Shown: piece by piece, positions 30,048 to 42,164 of the stretch
Position numbering within the stretch: the first letter of the stretch is position 1
Layout of the letters: each line of letters begins with the position of its first letter
NCBI GenBank assembly: GCA_021399435.1
Contig: JAJTUP010000040.1
Coordinates: 62,001-126,000, forward strand
From: Diaporthe sp. PMI_573
Taxonomy: Eukaryota > Ascomycota > Sordariomycetes > Diaporthales > Diaporthaceae
Reading direction: 5' to 3'
DNA: 64,000 nucleotides
Notes under the pieces: generated by a model
What the model saw: the letters and a program-made list of their open reading frames with translations, nothing else
What the model was told of the DNA's origin: nothing
Database searches by the model: none
Program-made: the position numbers and the translations under genes

Positions 30048-30214
30048 GCGCGCAAATGTTGCTCTCGGGCCAGCCAGTGCGATCTCTGCGATGCCCCATT
30101 TGGAATTGAATCACGGTGTACTGCGCTTAAGTTGAAGTCAAACACTGAGCTTGTATTGGGCCCGTCTATTGTGGGATTGAGGTCCATTTTTGAGAATACC
30201 GTTTCAGCTAGGAA

Positions 30215-30390
30215 CAGTGTTGCTAATAATATAAACAATACGTATATTGGCAATATGGACCCCCTCGCAATAATATTGTATTGTCAAGAGGCTATATTGT
30301 ATTACCCAATATGAGCAGGACCTATATTGTATTGTATTACTAAGCACCCAATATATTGGCAGTGTGACAATACATCCAATATATTCCACG
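30215..30390. repeat. hAT 2 left terminus, CAATAT-rich subterminal repeats
   Basis: The CAGTGTTGCTAATA terminus is followed by about ten ATATTG/CAATAT words in 170 bp, including ATATTGGCAATATGGACC. Confidence 0.75.
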
Positions 30391-30398
30391 TGACCCTA

Positions 30399-32581
30399 TC
30401 ATTCAACTGCCTTAGCGAAAATCTCGTCACCTTGAAAATCTCGTATCCCAAACCATGACTTCAGGCACTCCAATGCTTTAATTATATTACTCCCAAGTCG
30501 ATTTCGACGGTCTGTAATCGTTATCTTTGCCCCAGAGAAGAGTCGTTTGGGCTCTGCAGACATTGCAGGAATTGACAATATATCCACGGCCATCTTGCTC
30601 AGGCTCGGGTAGGTTTTCTGCTGCGTCTCCTCTAGCCACCATGTAAGGGCGCTCGTAAAACCATAAACCCGTTTAGACTTGCAATAACGCTTGTATTCGT
30701 CCGTGATGAGTGACGGCTGCAGGTGCTTGTTCCGCCAATTTAAGAACTCGTTTGTGGTTGCCGATGGGATCTTGCAGAGTGGAAGAGGTGATTCCACAGG
30801 TCTATATTTGTTCCACAGCGTCTCAAGTAACTTCTTCGACGACTCAACCCACTCCTTTTTCCAGTTCTCCTGGATGTAGTGCTATTTATGTGAAGGGTGG
30901 AGCATGATAGCTGTAACGCAGGCAGGTGATTCATCAGTAAGGCGATAATACTTGTCCAGCTTCGCCCAGCCCGAGTTATACATTAGTGCTATTACCGGAT
31001 CGTCGACATTTGCCTCCTTGCCGGCTTCGAATTGTACTAATACAAAGTCCATAGCCAGGAGGACATTGTCGAGTGTTGCAAACAATGACTCGAGAGCCTT
31101 AGTCGTCATTTTCAGCTTCTCTAAAAAGAACTTAATCTTCTCTAAGATGGTCCAGTCCTCTAAAGAGAGCTTGTCTCCAGCGCAATCTTCATCCATCTAT
31201 TTGTTAAAATAGCCGTCAATTGCGTCTCTAAGGTTCAAGGCCGCTCTCAACATGGTATATCACGAGCTCCACCTTGTGTCGTTGTTACGCGCAAGCTTAC
31301 GGTTATGGCTAATAGCAAGAAACTTTTGGATGCGCTAAACATTCCGTTGGATGTAAACGACGAAGTTGTAAAGTTTGCCAAGAGGTCCCTTCTTCCGCCA
31401 CGCTTTAATATGCTTTAATGTTACATTACACACACCTAGATTGTCGCGTTTGAGCTTCTCATTGTTGGTAACAAAGAGGAAGGCTTTAGCGGCGAGATTA
31501 ATGATATGACCTTGGCAGCGGAGTCGGTGAACTTTGGGATTGTATTGGATGTTATATCGGCGAAGGAGGCCTGTGGGATCTTAGGACCAGTCAGTAGAAA
31601 CGGTGAGTTGTACTGACCAAGCGAAAGGGATCTCATCATTGTGTCGTTATTGCCAGCATTGTCCATCACGAAATATCCGAGTTTTGAAGCAAAGCCCCAT
31701 CCGTCAACCACTTCCAAAATCGCCGCCGCGAGGTGAGAACCGTCGTGCTCACTGTCGATGTCTTTCAACGCCAAAATATGGTGTTCCAGCTGGCCGTCTT
31801 CCGTGACATAGTGGCCGACTACGCCCAAGATGGCCAAAGAGTTGGGAGAAGTCCAAAGGTCGCAGCTGATGTGAATTCTTGACTTCGCCGACTGTATGCG
31901 CTGCTTGACCTTGTCCTTCTGGTCTTCATACTGCCGCATGATCCATTTCCTAATGGTCTCGTGCGTATCTGGAAGCCAAGTATCGATATCGTTATTGATG
32001 TAGGCCAAGAGTGCCCGGAACTCTGGGCATTCTACAAGCCGAAATGGGAGAGAGCAGGCCGTAATAAACCTCACGTACAACACTTCGAGCTGGTCAGGGT
32101 CGATCGAATCTCCGGATTGATCGTTGAGCCGACGGCGTTTGCGGGGATTTTCTTCTGCTGCAGCACGAGCTTGTTCGAGGATCGTTCGTATCGTTGTCAC
32201 TTTAGCTGTTCGCAGGGCTCCTTTTGGCAGACCGTGGCCGTCAGGAGGAGGGTCCATAAGATGTTTTGCAGGAGCCGCAGTACCCCCAGAACAGGCATAT
32301 GCTCTGTCACAATGTTTGCAACGCCACTCTTCTTTTCCGGTCCGCGGATTGTAGTATCTCGTCTCCATCTCCTCGTCTGGCATATGAGAGAAGACCCATG
32401 ACGTTCTGGGCTTGGTGGAGGAGGTTGTGGAGGCTGTGCGAGGTCGAGATGACTGGCATTTGGGCGTTTGGCTCTGGTCTAGGTCATTCAACTGCCGGCT
32501 GGAAAACTCTGAAACGTCGACTGAGATTGACGACTCTCTTCGTTGCGACCATTGGTCAAAAGGGAGGCGTTGTTGAGGCAT
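30399..32581 (-). pseudogene. hAT transposase, broken into several frames
   Basis: From the ATG at 32581 the protein starts MPQQRLPFDQ. It has a BED finger (WRCKHCDRAYACSGG), ISCDLWTSPNSLAILGVVGH and LGYFVMDNAGNNDT, and then loses frame near 31580. Further pieces lie at 30882-31196 (LDKYYRLTDESPA) and 30399-30797, with the dimerisation motif IPAMSAEPKRLFSGAKITIT. At least two shifts or deletions separate the pieces, so this copy is dead. It is more decayed than hAT copy 1 and of a different subfamily. Confidence 0.85.
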
Positions 32582-32869
32582 GGCGGTACGGTTAGTCAGT
32601 AGGCTCGACAGTGATAAAGAAAATGGGCAGCGGTGGCGATGGCAAATATTGATAGGCAACCACCGGGATGCCCAGCCCAACGTCGTCCGTACCAGCTATG
32701 CCTTCCCTGGCGCGTGGGAGAAACGCGTGGTCGCGTGTTAGGAATGACTGTCAACAAAGACGTGTGTCGAAGTGAATGCCAGCCAATAAAAAGCCAAGTA
32801 CCCCTGTGGCTGGTATAGGGTAAGGCCTGTCTGGCTACCGTCAAGAGGCGAATTCACCCCAGGATTGAC

Positions 32870-33027
32870 AACCCAATATAAATAATATATTGCCAATATG
32901 GACATCCTCATATTATATTGTCACAATATCAAAATCTTCATATTATATTGTTACAATATGAGAAAGTCCATATCATATGGGGTATATTGCAATATACTAC
33001 TTTATTGCCATACTATTAGCAACACTG
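32870..33027. repeat. hAT 2 right terminus, CAATAT-rich subterminal repeats
   Basis: Mirror of the left end: CAATATAAATAATATATTGC and several TATATTG words lead to the inverted terminus at 33027. Confidence 0.75.
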
Positions 33028-33276
33028 GGTGAAGAGAAAATGGAATTTCGTGTGAATTGGTATCAGAGGGGTTTATACAAAAAGAAGATGAAATCAAATA
33101 TGCTGGCTCGCTGCGTGAACTCCTTGGCCACAAGCGTATGATGGTGTCTGGTAGATAAAACTACCTCAATGGTAACGCCAGTAGTATGCAAGCGACATCT
33201 ATTCGTTTACTGTGTCTTTGTTATTGGTGCTTCTGCCAAGTTCGAAAGTGCCTGGCATCCTGACTGAGTTTCAGGC

Positions 33277-36200
33277 TCAAAAGAACTTTGACAAGGCTGT
33301 TGACAAGTCGATGAAGTCCACTGGTTTCGTGACGTAGTCACTGAAGCCTGCCTCGACACACTTCTCCTGCACATCAGACATGACGTTCGCGGAGAGTGCA
33401 ATGATGGGCATCTGGCCATGCTTATTCTTGGCTTCCCAGACTCTGATCTCGCGACACGCCTGGTAGCCGTCCTTCCGGGGCATGTGAAGATCGCACTGGC
33501 CTGTTGTTAGTATTCCGAAGAGCCACGGCAATGAGACAGATGTTTTGATACTAACCAGTATCAAGGAATAGAAGCCATGATCATGGCTGAAAACCTTGTC
33601 TGTGCATTCCTCACCGTCTGCGGCTAATTCGACCTCCAGCCCAACCTTGATCAGGTACTTCTTGAGGACCTTTTGGTTCACAGGGTTGTCCTCAACAAGT
33701 AGCACCTTGTAGCCCTTGTTTCCCATTCGCTTCTCAACCTCCTGGTAACTCTTCTTCTGCGTCTCGACTATCTTCTGAGCAGTAGACCGGTTCCGGTCCA
33801 CACTCATATCCCCCTCCTTGGCCGGATCGAAAACGACAGCCAGGCGCGATGGCTTCACCGGCTTGTAAACATAGGTGACTCTGCTGTCTGAGACCACGTC
33901 CGTGAGATTGCTGCCCTCAACAAGCTTTGTCAGGGCTTGTCGCTGGATGGAATCAGACAGTAGGACAACCTTTGTCTTAGTTAATAAAGTCGAGCTGCTA
34001 ATCTCACTCAGCAGTCCTAGGACCTCTTCGGAAGAGGCAAGGTTGATGAGTATGTGTGTGAAGATGACCGGGTCATCATGGCTGAGCAGTTGCTTGGCTT
34101 CTTGAGCACCCGCAAGTGCAGTGATCTGATGAGGCACGTCTTTTGGCAATGTCATCTCAATGTGCTGAGTGGTAGCCTCGCGGCTGTATTTCTGAGGGCA
34201 GATCACCAGAATCGAGAACATCGGTGGCCGGAACTCTTTCGCAGTCACGATCTTGCTGGGGTTCTCAGGGGTTGGCGTTTGTCCAGGTGAAGTTCGCCCT
34301 GATGGCATTTCCAACTTCATCTGGGTGAGATCCTGCCCACTGGCCCTAGCAGCCTCGCTGAACCTAGCCAAGCCGACATTCACCGACGAGATTGACGATC
34401 TCCCGGTAACACGCGTTCCGGCCGATGTCACGGACGGACTCGAGCTCCCACTGGATGCGACCGCAGGGGAGGATTCTTGCTCACCATGACTCGGGCTGGC
34501 AGCTGAGGAGGAGCGGTGCTTTGTGATGGTGAACTGGCGGAAGGGTTGGGTGGGGATTTCCTCAAGGACGGCAGGAGTCTTTGGCAGCTCTGGACTGGTG
34601 GTTACGTCGGGATGGTCATCCGCGGTCGGCAAGCCGAACTTGGCCGTGAAAGTGAAGGTCGCGCCTTTTCCCGGCACTGCTGTGCCGTCCATCTTCCCGC
34701 CGTGCAGTTCCACAAGCTGTCGTGAGATGACGAGCCCAAGACCGCTGCCGCCGTGGGCTCTTGTGCTGCTGCCATCAATCTGACTGAACGGCTTGAAGAT
34801 GAGTTTCGACTCCTCTTCGGTAAAGCCCTTTCCGGTGTCAATCACTGCAAATTCGAGCATGACCTGCTGTTCGCCGAGTCCTGATGCATCGGTTCTGACT
34901 TTGCACCGGCTGAAAACCTCACCGGTGTCGGCGAACTTGATTGCGTTGCCAATCACGTTCAGAAGCACTTGTCTGATTCTCACTCTGTCGCCCTTAACCC
35001 ATACGGGCACATCCTCCTCGACGATATAGTTCAGCTCCAGTCTCCTAGCAATAGCCATGGCCGAGACCAACTCATTCACGTCTTCGATTAGAGCGCGCGT
35101 ATGGAGCCACTCGTGGTTGAGCTTCATCATGCCGGCGTCCACCTTCGAAAGATCGAGGATGTCGTTGATGATCATTAGCAGACTGTTCGCGCTGGTTTGA
35201 ATAGTGTTTGTGTAATCTCGCTGCTCCTCGTTCAAAGTGGTGTCCTGGAGGAAGCTGACCATGCCAGAAATCCCGATTAGTGGTGTTCTGATTTCGTGCG
35301 ACATGTTGCTCAAGAAACGGCTCTTCGATTCCATGGCCTCCTTTAGCTTCGCCTCGAGCAACTTGTGGTCATTGATGTCTGTTGCCGACCCAAAGTAAGA
35401 ACTGCTTCCATTCCCAATGTTGTCAATCTCGACACAGCGTACCAGGTGCCAGCGATATTCACCAGTCTTTGTACGAAGCCGGATTTCGGTAGAGTACGAT
35501 AGCCTGCCATTGCTATCCGTTCCGACCTTGACAACGCCGTCCCTGGCCAACTCGGTCAAATTTGCAGAGGGAAGTTCATAGACCGAGTCACTACTCGAGC
35601 TGTTTTGTCGAGAAAGGGGGTGATGCACACCCCGTATGTTGCTCTCAGCATGGGTCGTGTTCTTCGGGGTCGGATGCTCAGGTGGTTTGTTGGCCTTGTG
35701 CCCTTCTGCCTGGCTTTTCTTCCCCTTCCTTGCCCGACCAAGGGGTGGCGTTGCAGAATGCTGGCCTGAAGGTATCCGACATTTGGCCAGATCTTCAGGG
35801 TGCACGTAGTCCATGAATTCCAAGCCCAGGGCGTCATCTTCGCTTTGCCCAGTGTAAGCGAGCCACTGCTCATTGGCAAACGTTATCCCCTCATCCTCGG
35901 TGGCGGTGAAAATGATCTGCGGTATTAAGTTCGCGAGGAATCTGTATTTGGCTTCAGAGGCCTCAATTTCCTGCTGCCGGACAACCTTGAGCTCTGCCAT
36001 GGTCTGCTCATGGATGTCCGTGTATGAGCCCAGATGATACACAATTTCGTTGCGCTTATTCTTGCACGCGACAACCCTTGCCGAGAAACATCGAAAAGCC
36101 CCATCAAAGCGGCGAATCCGCACATTCATCTGGAAGTCCGTGCTCGTCTTCACTGCACGACCCCACGCTTTGAGGTAGGTCTCACGGTCATCTGGATGAA

Positions 36201-39200
36201 AACTTGCATGTGGATCCGCATGGAGCTCTGCCAGAGACTGACCACGGTAGGCAACGTAACGACTGTTCACCCAGACAATTTCACCAGTCCTTGGCAGAGT
36301 CACAAAGAGTTGCGCTGGTATGGAATCTAGGATGAGGTCCTTGTCCGTAGGTAAAGCCATTTCGGAGGTATTTGTGGGCATGGTATCAGCTCGAGATGGA
36401 GTTCCCCTTGTGGGAATGGTCGAGCCTGGAGGCAATGATTGGAAGGTCGTAGCAAAGTCTCCCCCATAAGAATGGAGCTTGACATGGCGGTGAGGGGTCT
36501 GGAACGACGTCCTAGCCCCCTTGGTCTCGGCTTGTTTGTCCTCTTTGCTTTCTGATGTTGCCTCCTTGCCCGTCGCCTTCTTCGTGGAGGCTACTTGGGT
36601 GGGGTCCTCTGCCGCCTTGACGGCAGATTCCGCAGGCGTGTCATCCTCATTAACATCGGGGCTGAAATGTCCAGACTCTATGGACATTCCACCAGATAGG
36701 CGTAGGGAGGAGCGCTTCTCCGACGTCGTGCTACTCCTGGAATTGCGTCTGACCCGGTGTTGTATAGCAGACGAAAACTCGGGCTTGCTGTTCGCTTTGG
36801 ACTTGGTCGTGAAGTAGCTGTCACCGCCCGCAGGGGCGGGACTTGATACCGGAGGTCGCTTGTCCATCATGGTCCCAAAGCCAGCGGACTCCCAGCCTGG
36901 CGTGCCCCCAGGAGTGCCCGTCACGCTTCGCGACTGCGTAGAGTACTCGCTCGGGCTCGTCATGCTTCCAACCAGCGAGTTGTCCGCAGCCTCCTCAGGG
37001 GCTGCGTAGTTGATGATCGCTGGATCTGTGATCGGTCGGCCCTCGGAATCCACGGCGCCGAATCCAGCAACTCTTGGCCTCCGGTGGTGCATTCTACTGA
37101 CCTCAGCCTCCAAGTTGCTATAGTGGCGGCAGAGCGCAAAGGATGTCGCGAGATGAGGTGAAAGATGCTCTAACGAGTAGCGAAGATTAGAAGGATATGG
37201 TATAGTGGGGCTGAGTATGGACAGAATGGCTACGGGAGTTTGCTTTTCTTTCCGGAACGCGTCTGGGTCGATATGCTTCTCAGCATCCATATGGTTGTCC
37301 TTCCCGCGACGCGAAGACCTTTGCTCCATAAGCGTGGTGTCAAGTTTGAACCCGCTAGATGGCTTCGAGAGGAGTGGATGCCTCAAGGGGATATGCAGGA
37401 CAGTCCAAGCATTGTCTACCCCGATGGCCTCTTGTGGCCCTATTGCGGTGTAGTCTGGAGTCGTCTGAGTGGGATCAAAAGATGATTCATCGACTATAGC
37501 TTCGGTGAAGAAGGGATTGCCCTTTGGATCGGCTCGAATCGCAGGCGAGGGAGCCGGTGACTGTGACCACGGAGAGGGGGGTGCTTGCTCATACTCCTCG
37601 TACTTCGGGGTAGGTGGTCGTCTGGGTTCTCCTTCCGAAATCATCTTGTCAATATTTTGCGTGGCCCTCCTCTCATTAGGGTGACTCCTCATTGGGTGAG
37701 CCGAGCTCAGGATATTAGACAGCTTCGTGGAAGAGTCGTGCCGGATCCATCTGCCCTTCTTCCTGAGGCCTTCCGGCGAGTGAGCGCGGCCAGGTGGTTT
37801 GGTATCCGCGGCCTTGACCTGGGACACATCCTCAAAGTATGGATAGCTTCGCGTCAGGGCGATCACGCGCCCTCGCTCCAGCACTTTGGTCACGCCGTGG
37901 TGGTCGATCAGCGGATCCGCCTCCTAGTCTAAGGCTTGCAGCAGTTCAAAAAACTCTGCCCTGTATCTCCGGTGCCGGCGCATCCCATCCACCAGCCACT
38001 TCGGGTGCTTCTGCGTCGTGTTCTTCCAAGGCCTGTTGGTTCAATCCCATGTGCGGTATTGCAGTCTCAGGATACGTGCTTTGGCTTCGGGCCAATACGC
38101 CTGGTCTCTTTAACAGGGGCCGGGCCTTAGCAGATGTTGCGTCCTTTTGTTTTTCCTCTTCATACGCCGTGAAAGAGTGGCGAGTATGAATGTGGGGGCG
38201 TGTTGGCGACTGTAAGCGCAAGGTGTCGTCGTCCGCCGGTGATAGAACCTCAGACACGTCACCCATGCTGCTAGGCACGAGACTACTGCCCCTGGCCATG
38301 TACTCCATGCTCAAGCTATCTTCTGGCCGTGCGTTGTAGGTTGCTTTCTGGCCCCACGGAACGTTTTCCAGATCAGTTGAGTCAGCGGGTACTGACAATG
38401 TCAGCCTCTCAGCCTTGAAGCAAACCGTCATGATGTATACAACAGTCTTCCACCAGGCCTCCAGCCCCGGCTCGGCCGACAACATCAATGACAATCCGTA
38501 AAGATTGGGAGTGGGAAAATCCGGGTCATCGCCTGGGTTGACTGCACCAGTGGGCTGAAATGTTATCGTAGATGCAGGCGTCGAAGTGTTGGACAAGATC
38601 TTATCCTGGGGTCGAGAGGCACCATGACCGCGCGTTCCCATATTGGACATGGAAGACACGTCGTACAGCGCTCCGGTTGGTGACAGCGTCGTGAAGGGCC
38701 TATGCAGAGATGAAGGAATATATCCAGGATTGCTGGCCATCCGGGGGAATGGGTACGACGGTGTTTTGGCAACGAAGCCGGGAGTGACACCGCCCCTGAT
38801 TGTTTGGTTAGACTCTGTCGAGGCATTAGTTGATGTGGTAGATGGCCCCATCGGGCTGGGTGTGTTTGTAGCAGCGGCAGCGGCGGCGGCGTCCTCGAGG
38901 ATAGGCGAGACTCTGTTTAGCGGTTGAGCGGGAGCTTGGCTGGGCTTTGTGCCGAGACCTTGCCGCTGAATCTCCCCGGTCAGCTTCTCGCGATACTGGC
39001 TGAGCTGGGTCGCAGAGTCCTTGGAGGACTTGGGGGGGCTGGACTCCGGCGGGTTCGCCCCATCATCACCACTGCTGGGTGCAGTCTCGGGGTCACTGCT
39101 CGGCTGCTCCCGGGCGTGGGACGCAAGCCCTCCAGCCGACTTGCCGCTGCCACCAACATAGCTTGAGGCGCCACTCCTGCTGAATGCCAGAATCCTTGGG

Positions 39201-39406
39201 TCTTGCAGAGGCTGCCTGCCCTCTCCTGCGGCTTTGGGGCGATCTGACATCACGGCTCGCTCATTTCCTTGCGACGTCGGCGACGCATCTGAGTGTCCGG
39301 GCTGATTCTCCTGCGGCGCGGTTGAAGGTGCCGGCAGAGATTTGGGCGAGCGGCGCGTGTCGAACTGGTTGTCCCGGTCCTCGGCGCTTTGAATCGACCT
39401 TGGCAT
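33277..39406 (-). CDS. Hybrid histidine kinase (GAF-PAS-PAS-HisKA-HATPase-receiver), with an interruption
   Basis: Two-component sensor of the fungal hybrid class, about 2,010 aa, cytosolic (no membrane segments). From the ATG at 39406 there is a Ser/Pro-rich N-terminus, a GAF-like stretch near 38390-38510 (NLYGLSLMLSAEPGLEAWW), PAS 1 near 36000-36350, PAS 2 near 35750-35960, HisKA with phospho-acceptor His in NMSHEIRTPL near 35300, and HATPase boxes LLNVIGNAIKF, VIDTGKGF and SGLGLVISRQL. The C-terminal receiver has LLVEDNPVNQ, the phospho-acceptor Asp in CDLHMPRKDG and Lys in VTKPVDF. A 60-nt intron lies at 33496-33555. At 37927-37960 the two long frames do not join directly: a six-T run shifts the frame after GRVF and a TAG follows ELLQALD. 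Either a lesion or a 31-nt GT-AG interval is present. The signal would pass to Ypd1 and Skn7/Ssk1. Confidence 0.88.
33496..33555 (-). other. In-frame intron in the receiver domain
   Basis: GTTAGT donor, ATACTAACA branch site and GGCCAG acceptor. The 60 nt are open in frame, but removing them restores the canonical receiver strand FYSLILCDLHMPRKDG. Confidence 0.85.
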
Positions 39407-40829
39407 GCCTCATAGGTGCTGTTCCATTGGAATGGCGTCGGGGACAGTCTGGATTACTGGTCGCGGCAGTCTGGACGTCGCAATTGGGTTGTCGTAGTCG
39501 CTCTACAGCATGCACGTAGAGGTCGTTGCGACGAGGCGGAAAGGGGGTGGGGGGGCGGCGCGCACGACGGATTTGCACCTGGCAAAACTGGGCAACAGAG
39601 GTCGCGAGGATGCCGCGGGAGTAGAAGTTAAAACGGGTTTAAAGAGGCCAGTCAAGGACACAAGGCAAGATGAAGCAAGGCCAGGGCGGGGCGAGGCAAG
39701 GCAAGGCAAAGCAGAGGCAAAGGCAAGGCAAGTCAGAGGCAGCTGACGGCGGCGGCAAAAGTGGAATTTTGAGTCTGGCTTTGTCGATTTCCTAGAGGCA
39801 GGCGAGGTACGAACGAATCGATGACCAAACGAGGTAGGCAGGCAGGAAGACAGGTAGGCCGGGTCCTGCAATACAGCAATTGCAGCTGGGAGACGGGAAG
39901 CACGTCCAGGGTCAACCTGACTGAACGGGACGGGCAAAAGCCAGTGCGGGGTGGTTTGGGTGTGGTCGGTATGACGTAGGTGTGCGGCTGCCAAGCTCCC
40001 ACAGTTGCTCGAGTTGCTGATACTACTTACGATTGCCAGGGCCAGAACGAGGGAGCACACGTGGGGATCGACAAAGTTGGTTTAAACCACTGGCTCTGCG
40101 AAGATTGATATATACCACCCTCGCAACCACGGCAATCCAACGGTGCAGGGTGCCTGAAGGTTCCCACGCAGGGCAGGCGTACAGCAGCCTCTCAAGGGCA
40201 TTGAGCCTTGGGATGACACTGACTCGCCGTCCCATCGAGATCATGGCCAAGATGGAGGATTGTGCAAACCACCAACCACATTACGCACAACGACTTGATG
40301 ATGGGCAATGCCACACGAAGGGGATGGGCCAATGTAGGTTTTCGGTTTTGTTCGTTGAACGTTTCGCCAGCAACCATAATTGCTACTTGCAGCTGTCGAT
40401 CCCAGGCCGAATCGCGAGGTGGTGGGTATTCGCATAAAATCATCAAAGGAGCCTCGCATGCACGCCAAAAGACTCAAGCCCTTACGACTATCAGGTCGTC
40501 CTTCCCGATCCCTGTTCTATCCCCGACCACATCCTCCATAGGAAGTCGGTCAGCTACCAAAACCTTGGAGGAGTACGCCAGGGAAGGTTTAACGTCCGAG
40601 GTTATGTGCCTGGCGTTGTCTCCGGAATTTCTATGCCATCCTCCGACAGGGCACCAAGATGTGTATATCCAACTATTAACTGGGAAGAAACCCTGGTCAA
40701 CACCAATTCCAAGTCCCAGCAAACTTTCACTACCATCCGTCGGGGTTTCGGCGGACAGACCCTCGACCGGGGATCGCCAGGGGGGCTCAGATGGGAGGTG
40801 TGGTGAACATGACCTTGCAGGGACGCAGA
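39407..40829. other. Upstream region of the kinase gene, no other gene seen
   Basis: Contains a purine-rich stretch at about 39655-39745 with many AGGCA words (GGCAAGGCAAGGCAAAG) and TAGGCAGGCAGG around 39834. Open frames on both strands have no motifs. The 5' leader of the kinase probably extends to about 40030. Confidence 0.4.
39655..39745. repeat. AGGCA-rich low-complexity tract
   Basis: Irregular tandem AGGCA/AGGCAA words on the plus strand, TGCCT on the coding strand of the kinase leader. Confidence 0.6.
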
Positions 40830-41215
40830 CTATTGTTTATAAAATGTTGAAAGGTCTCCCCAAGACATGGGCGTCGATGGATACATGTTGACGCCTGAAA
40901 GGTGGTGTTCTTTAGGCATCTTGAAGCTTGGCCACTTCACTTCGGTAGCTGTGATGACGATCACAGAGCTGGGGCTTCCCTTTGTATAGGGGGAACGCCG
41001 CTCCCTCTCTCTGCCCTCATTGGCATCGGCCCAGTGGCGGTTCTGGGGAGAGGTTGCTCCTGATCGGAGCCCAAGGGGGTCCACGCTGGACCCAACATCG
41101 CCAGCGTAGGGCACCCGTGCGATCTCGTCGCCGGCTGCTGGGCCGCGACGGCTTCGCCGGCGCCGCGTACTGGGCCCGGGCCAGCACTCTGCTGGGCTTG
41201 TTGCTGATCTGCCAT
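40830..41215 (-). pseudogene. Possible retrotransposon gag remnant
   Basis: On the minus strand a start MADQQQAQQSAGPGP at 41215 leads through a Pro/Arg-rich segment. After a frame change the reading is VKWPSFKMPKEHHLSGVNMY, which resembles the start of LTR-element gag proteins (...KLPxxxxLxGxxNYxxW). It ends at 40830 without a zinc knuckle or pol. The link to the LTR-like block at 41640-41829, 425 bp upstream in the right orientation, supports the reading, but the call is tentative. Confidence 0.35.
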
Positions 41216-41639
41216 GGCTGCTTGCACCCTCGTCTGTGGGGCCATCCAGCGATGTCGTGTGCACGTCGTCAGCGCTGAGCCTGCTATGTTATCGCGATGC
41301 CGTTTTAGACTGAATTCCCGGCGCGTGCTTTGGCCGGGCTCATAACCTGTCGAAAGTCTCTGGGGAAGATGCTGGGCAAGGGGTTGCATAAGGGCAGATC
41401 AGGATCTGAACTTTCTGTGCTATGTTGCGATGGCCTAACTACATTGTGATTCCAGTGCGTCTGGTCACCCATCTTATAACCTGACCTGCCCATCCCTCAT
41501 GGATCTCGATGCACGCTGGCCTGAGCGAAGCTCAGCCCTGACTTGGGCCCCGTATGGGCCTGAGCGGTGCTGCGGTGCCTTTCGCCGATACTACGGTGCC
41601 TTTCACCGGGCCTCCGACGGGCCCGAAGTGCTGCCTTCT

Positions 41640-41829
41640 GTCAGATTATCACCCTTTTAGGTATATGGGACGTGTAATTATGGTCCAATTGATGGGGTGG
41701 TCACTGTGTGTATTGTGATCATGTCTTGTCTAGGTTCTCTAGCGACCCCTCCGTTGGGGGCTGGTTTTGTCATGACGGACATATTGATGCCTCAGGCACA
41801 CACCTCTTGGCTACCCGTCACATCTGACA
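41640..41829 (-). repeat. LTR-like block, TGTCAGAT...ATCTGACA
   Basis: 190 bp bounded by perfect 8-bp inverted ends with TG...CA termini, as in LTRs. No identical 5-bp duplication flanks it (CCTTC versus GTTGT) and no second LTR was found, so it would be a single leftover LTR belonging to the gag remnant. Confidence 0.4.
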
Positions 41830-42164
41830 GTTGTCTTTTACAGAAGGCCCTGTGGGCGCCGCAGCGCCCGAAGGCGTAGGGCACTGCCGCCTTCTGCTGA
41901 CTAAGCTAGTGCCAGGGGGCACCAGCTGGTGGTTGCCGGGCAAGCTATAGAGATAATCCGAACATTGCGGCCCAACCACCGCCCAAGAAGGCCAAGCAAA
42001 AAACGACCCCGCGATCTTCCCGTAGCGTCACAGCCTTTTAGCAATGCTTCTCCTTTTTCTTTCCGCATCAGCAATCTCAGGCAGTAACCATCTCTGAATC
42101 AGGCAACTCAACTGCCATATTACGGACAAACTTATCATCGCGCCAGTACAACCCGCCAACTGGA
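41830..42164. other. Intergenic, likely old promoter of the FtsJ-like gene
   Basis: No open reading frame of note. Pyrimidine-rich tract near 42045-42060. Confidence 0.35.

Larger units (their letters stand above)
30215..33027 (-). mobile_element. hAT transposon copy 2 with CAGTGTTGCTAATA termini
   Basis: About 2.8 kb inserted between the Chz1-like gene and the histidine kinase gene. The left end CAGTGTTGCTAATA starts at 30215; its reverse complement TATTAGCAACACTG ends at 33027. Both subterminal zones (30215-30390 and 32870-33027) are full of CAATAT/ATATTG words. The 8-bp flanks are not identical. Confidence 0.8.
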
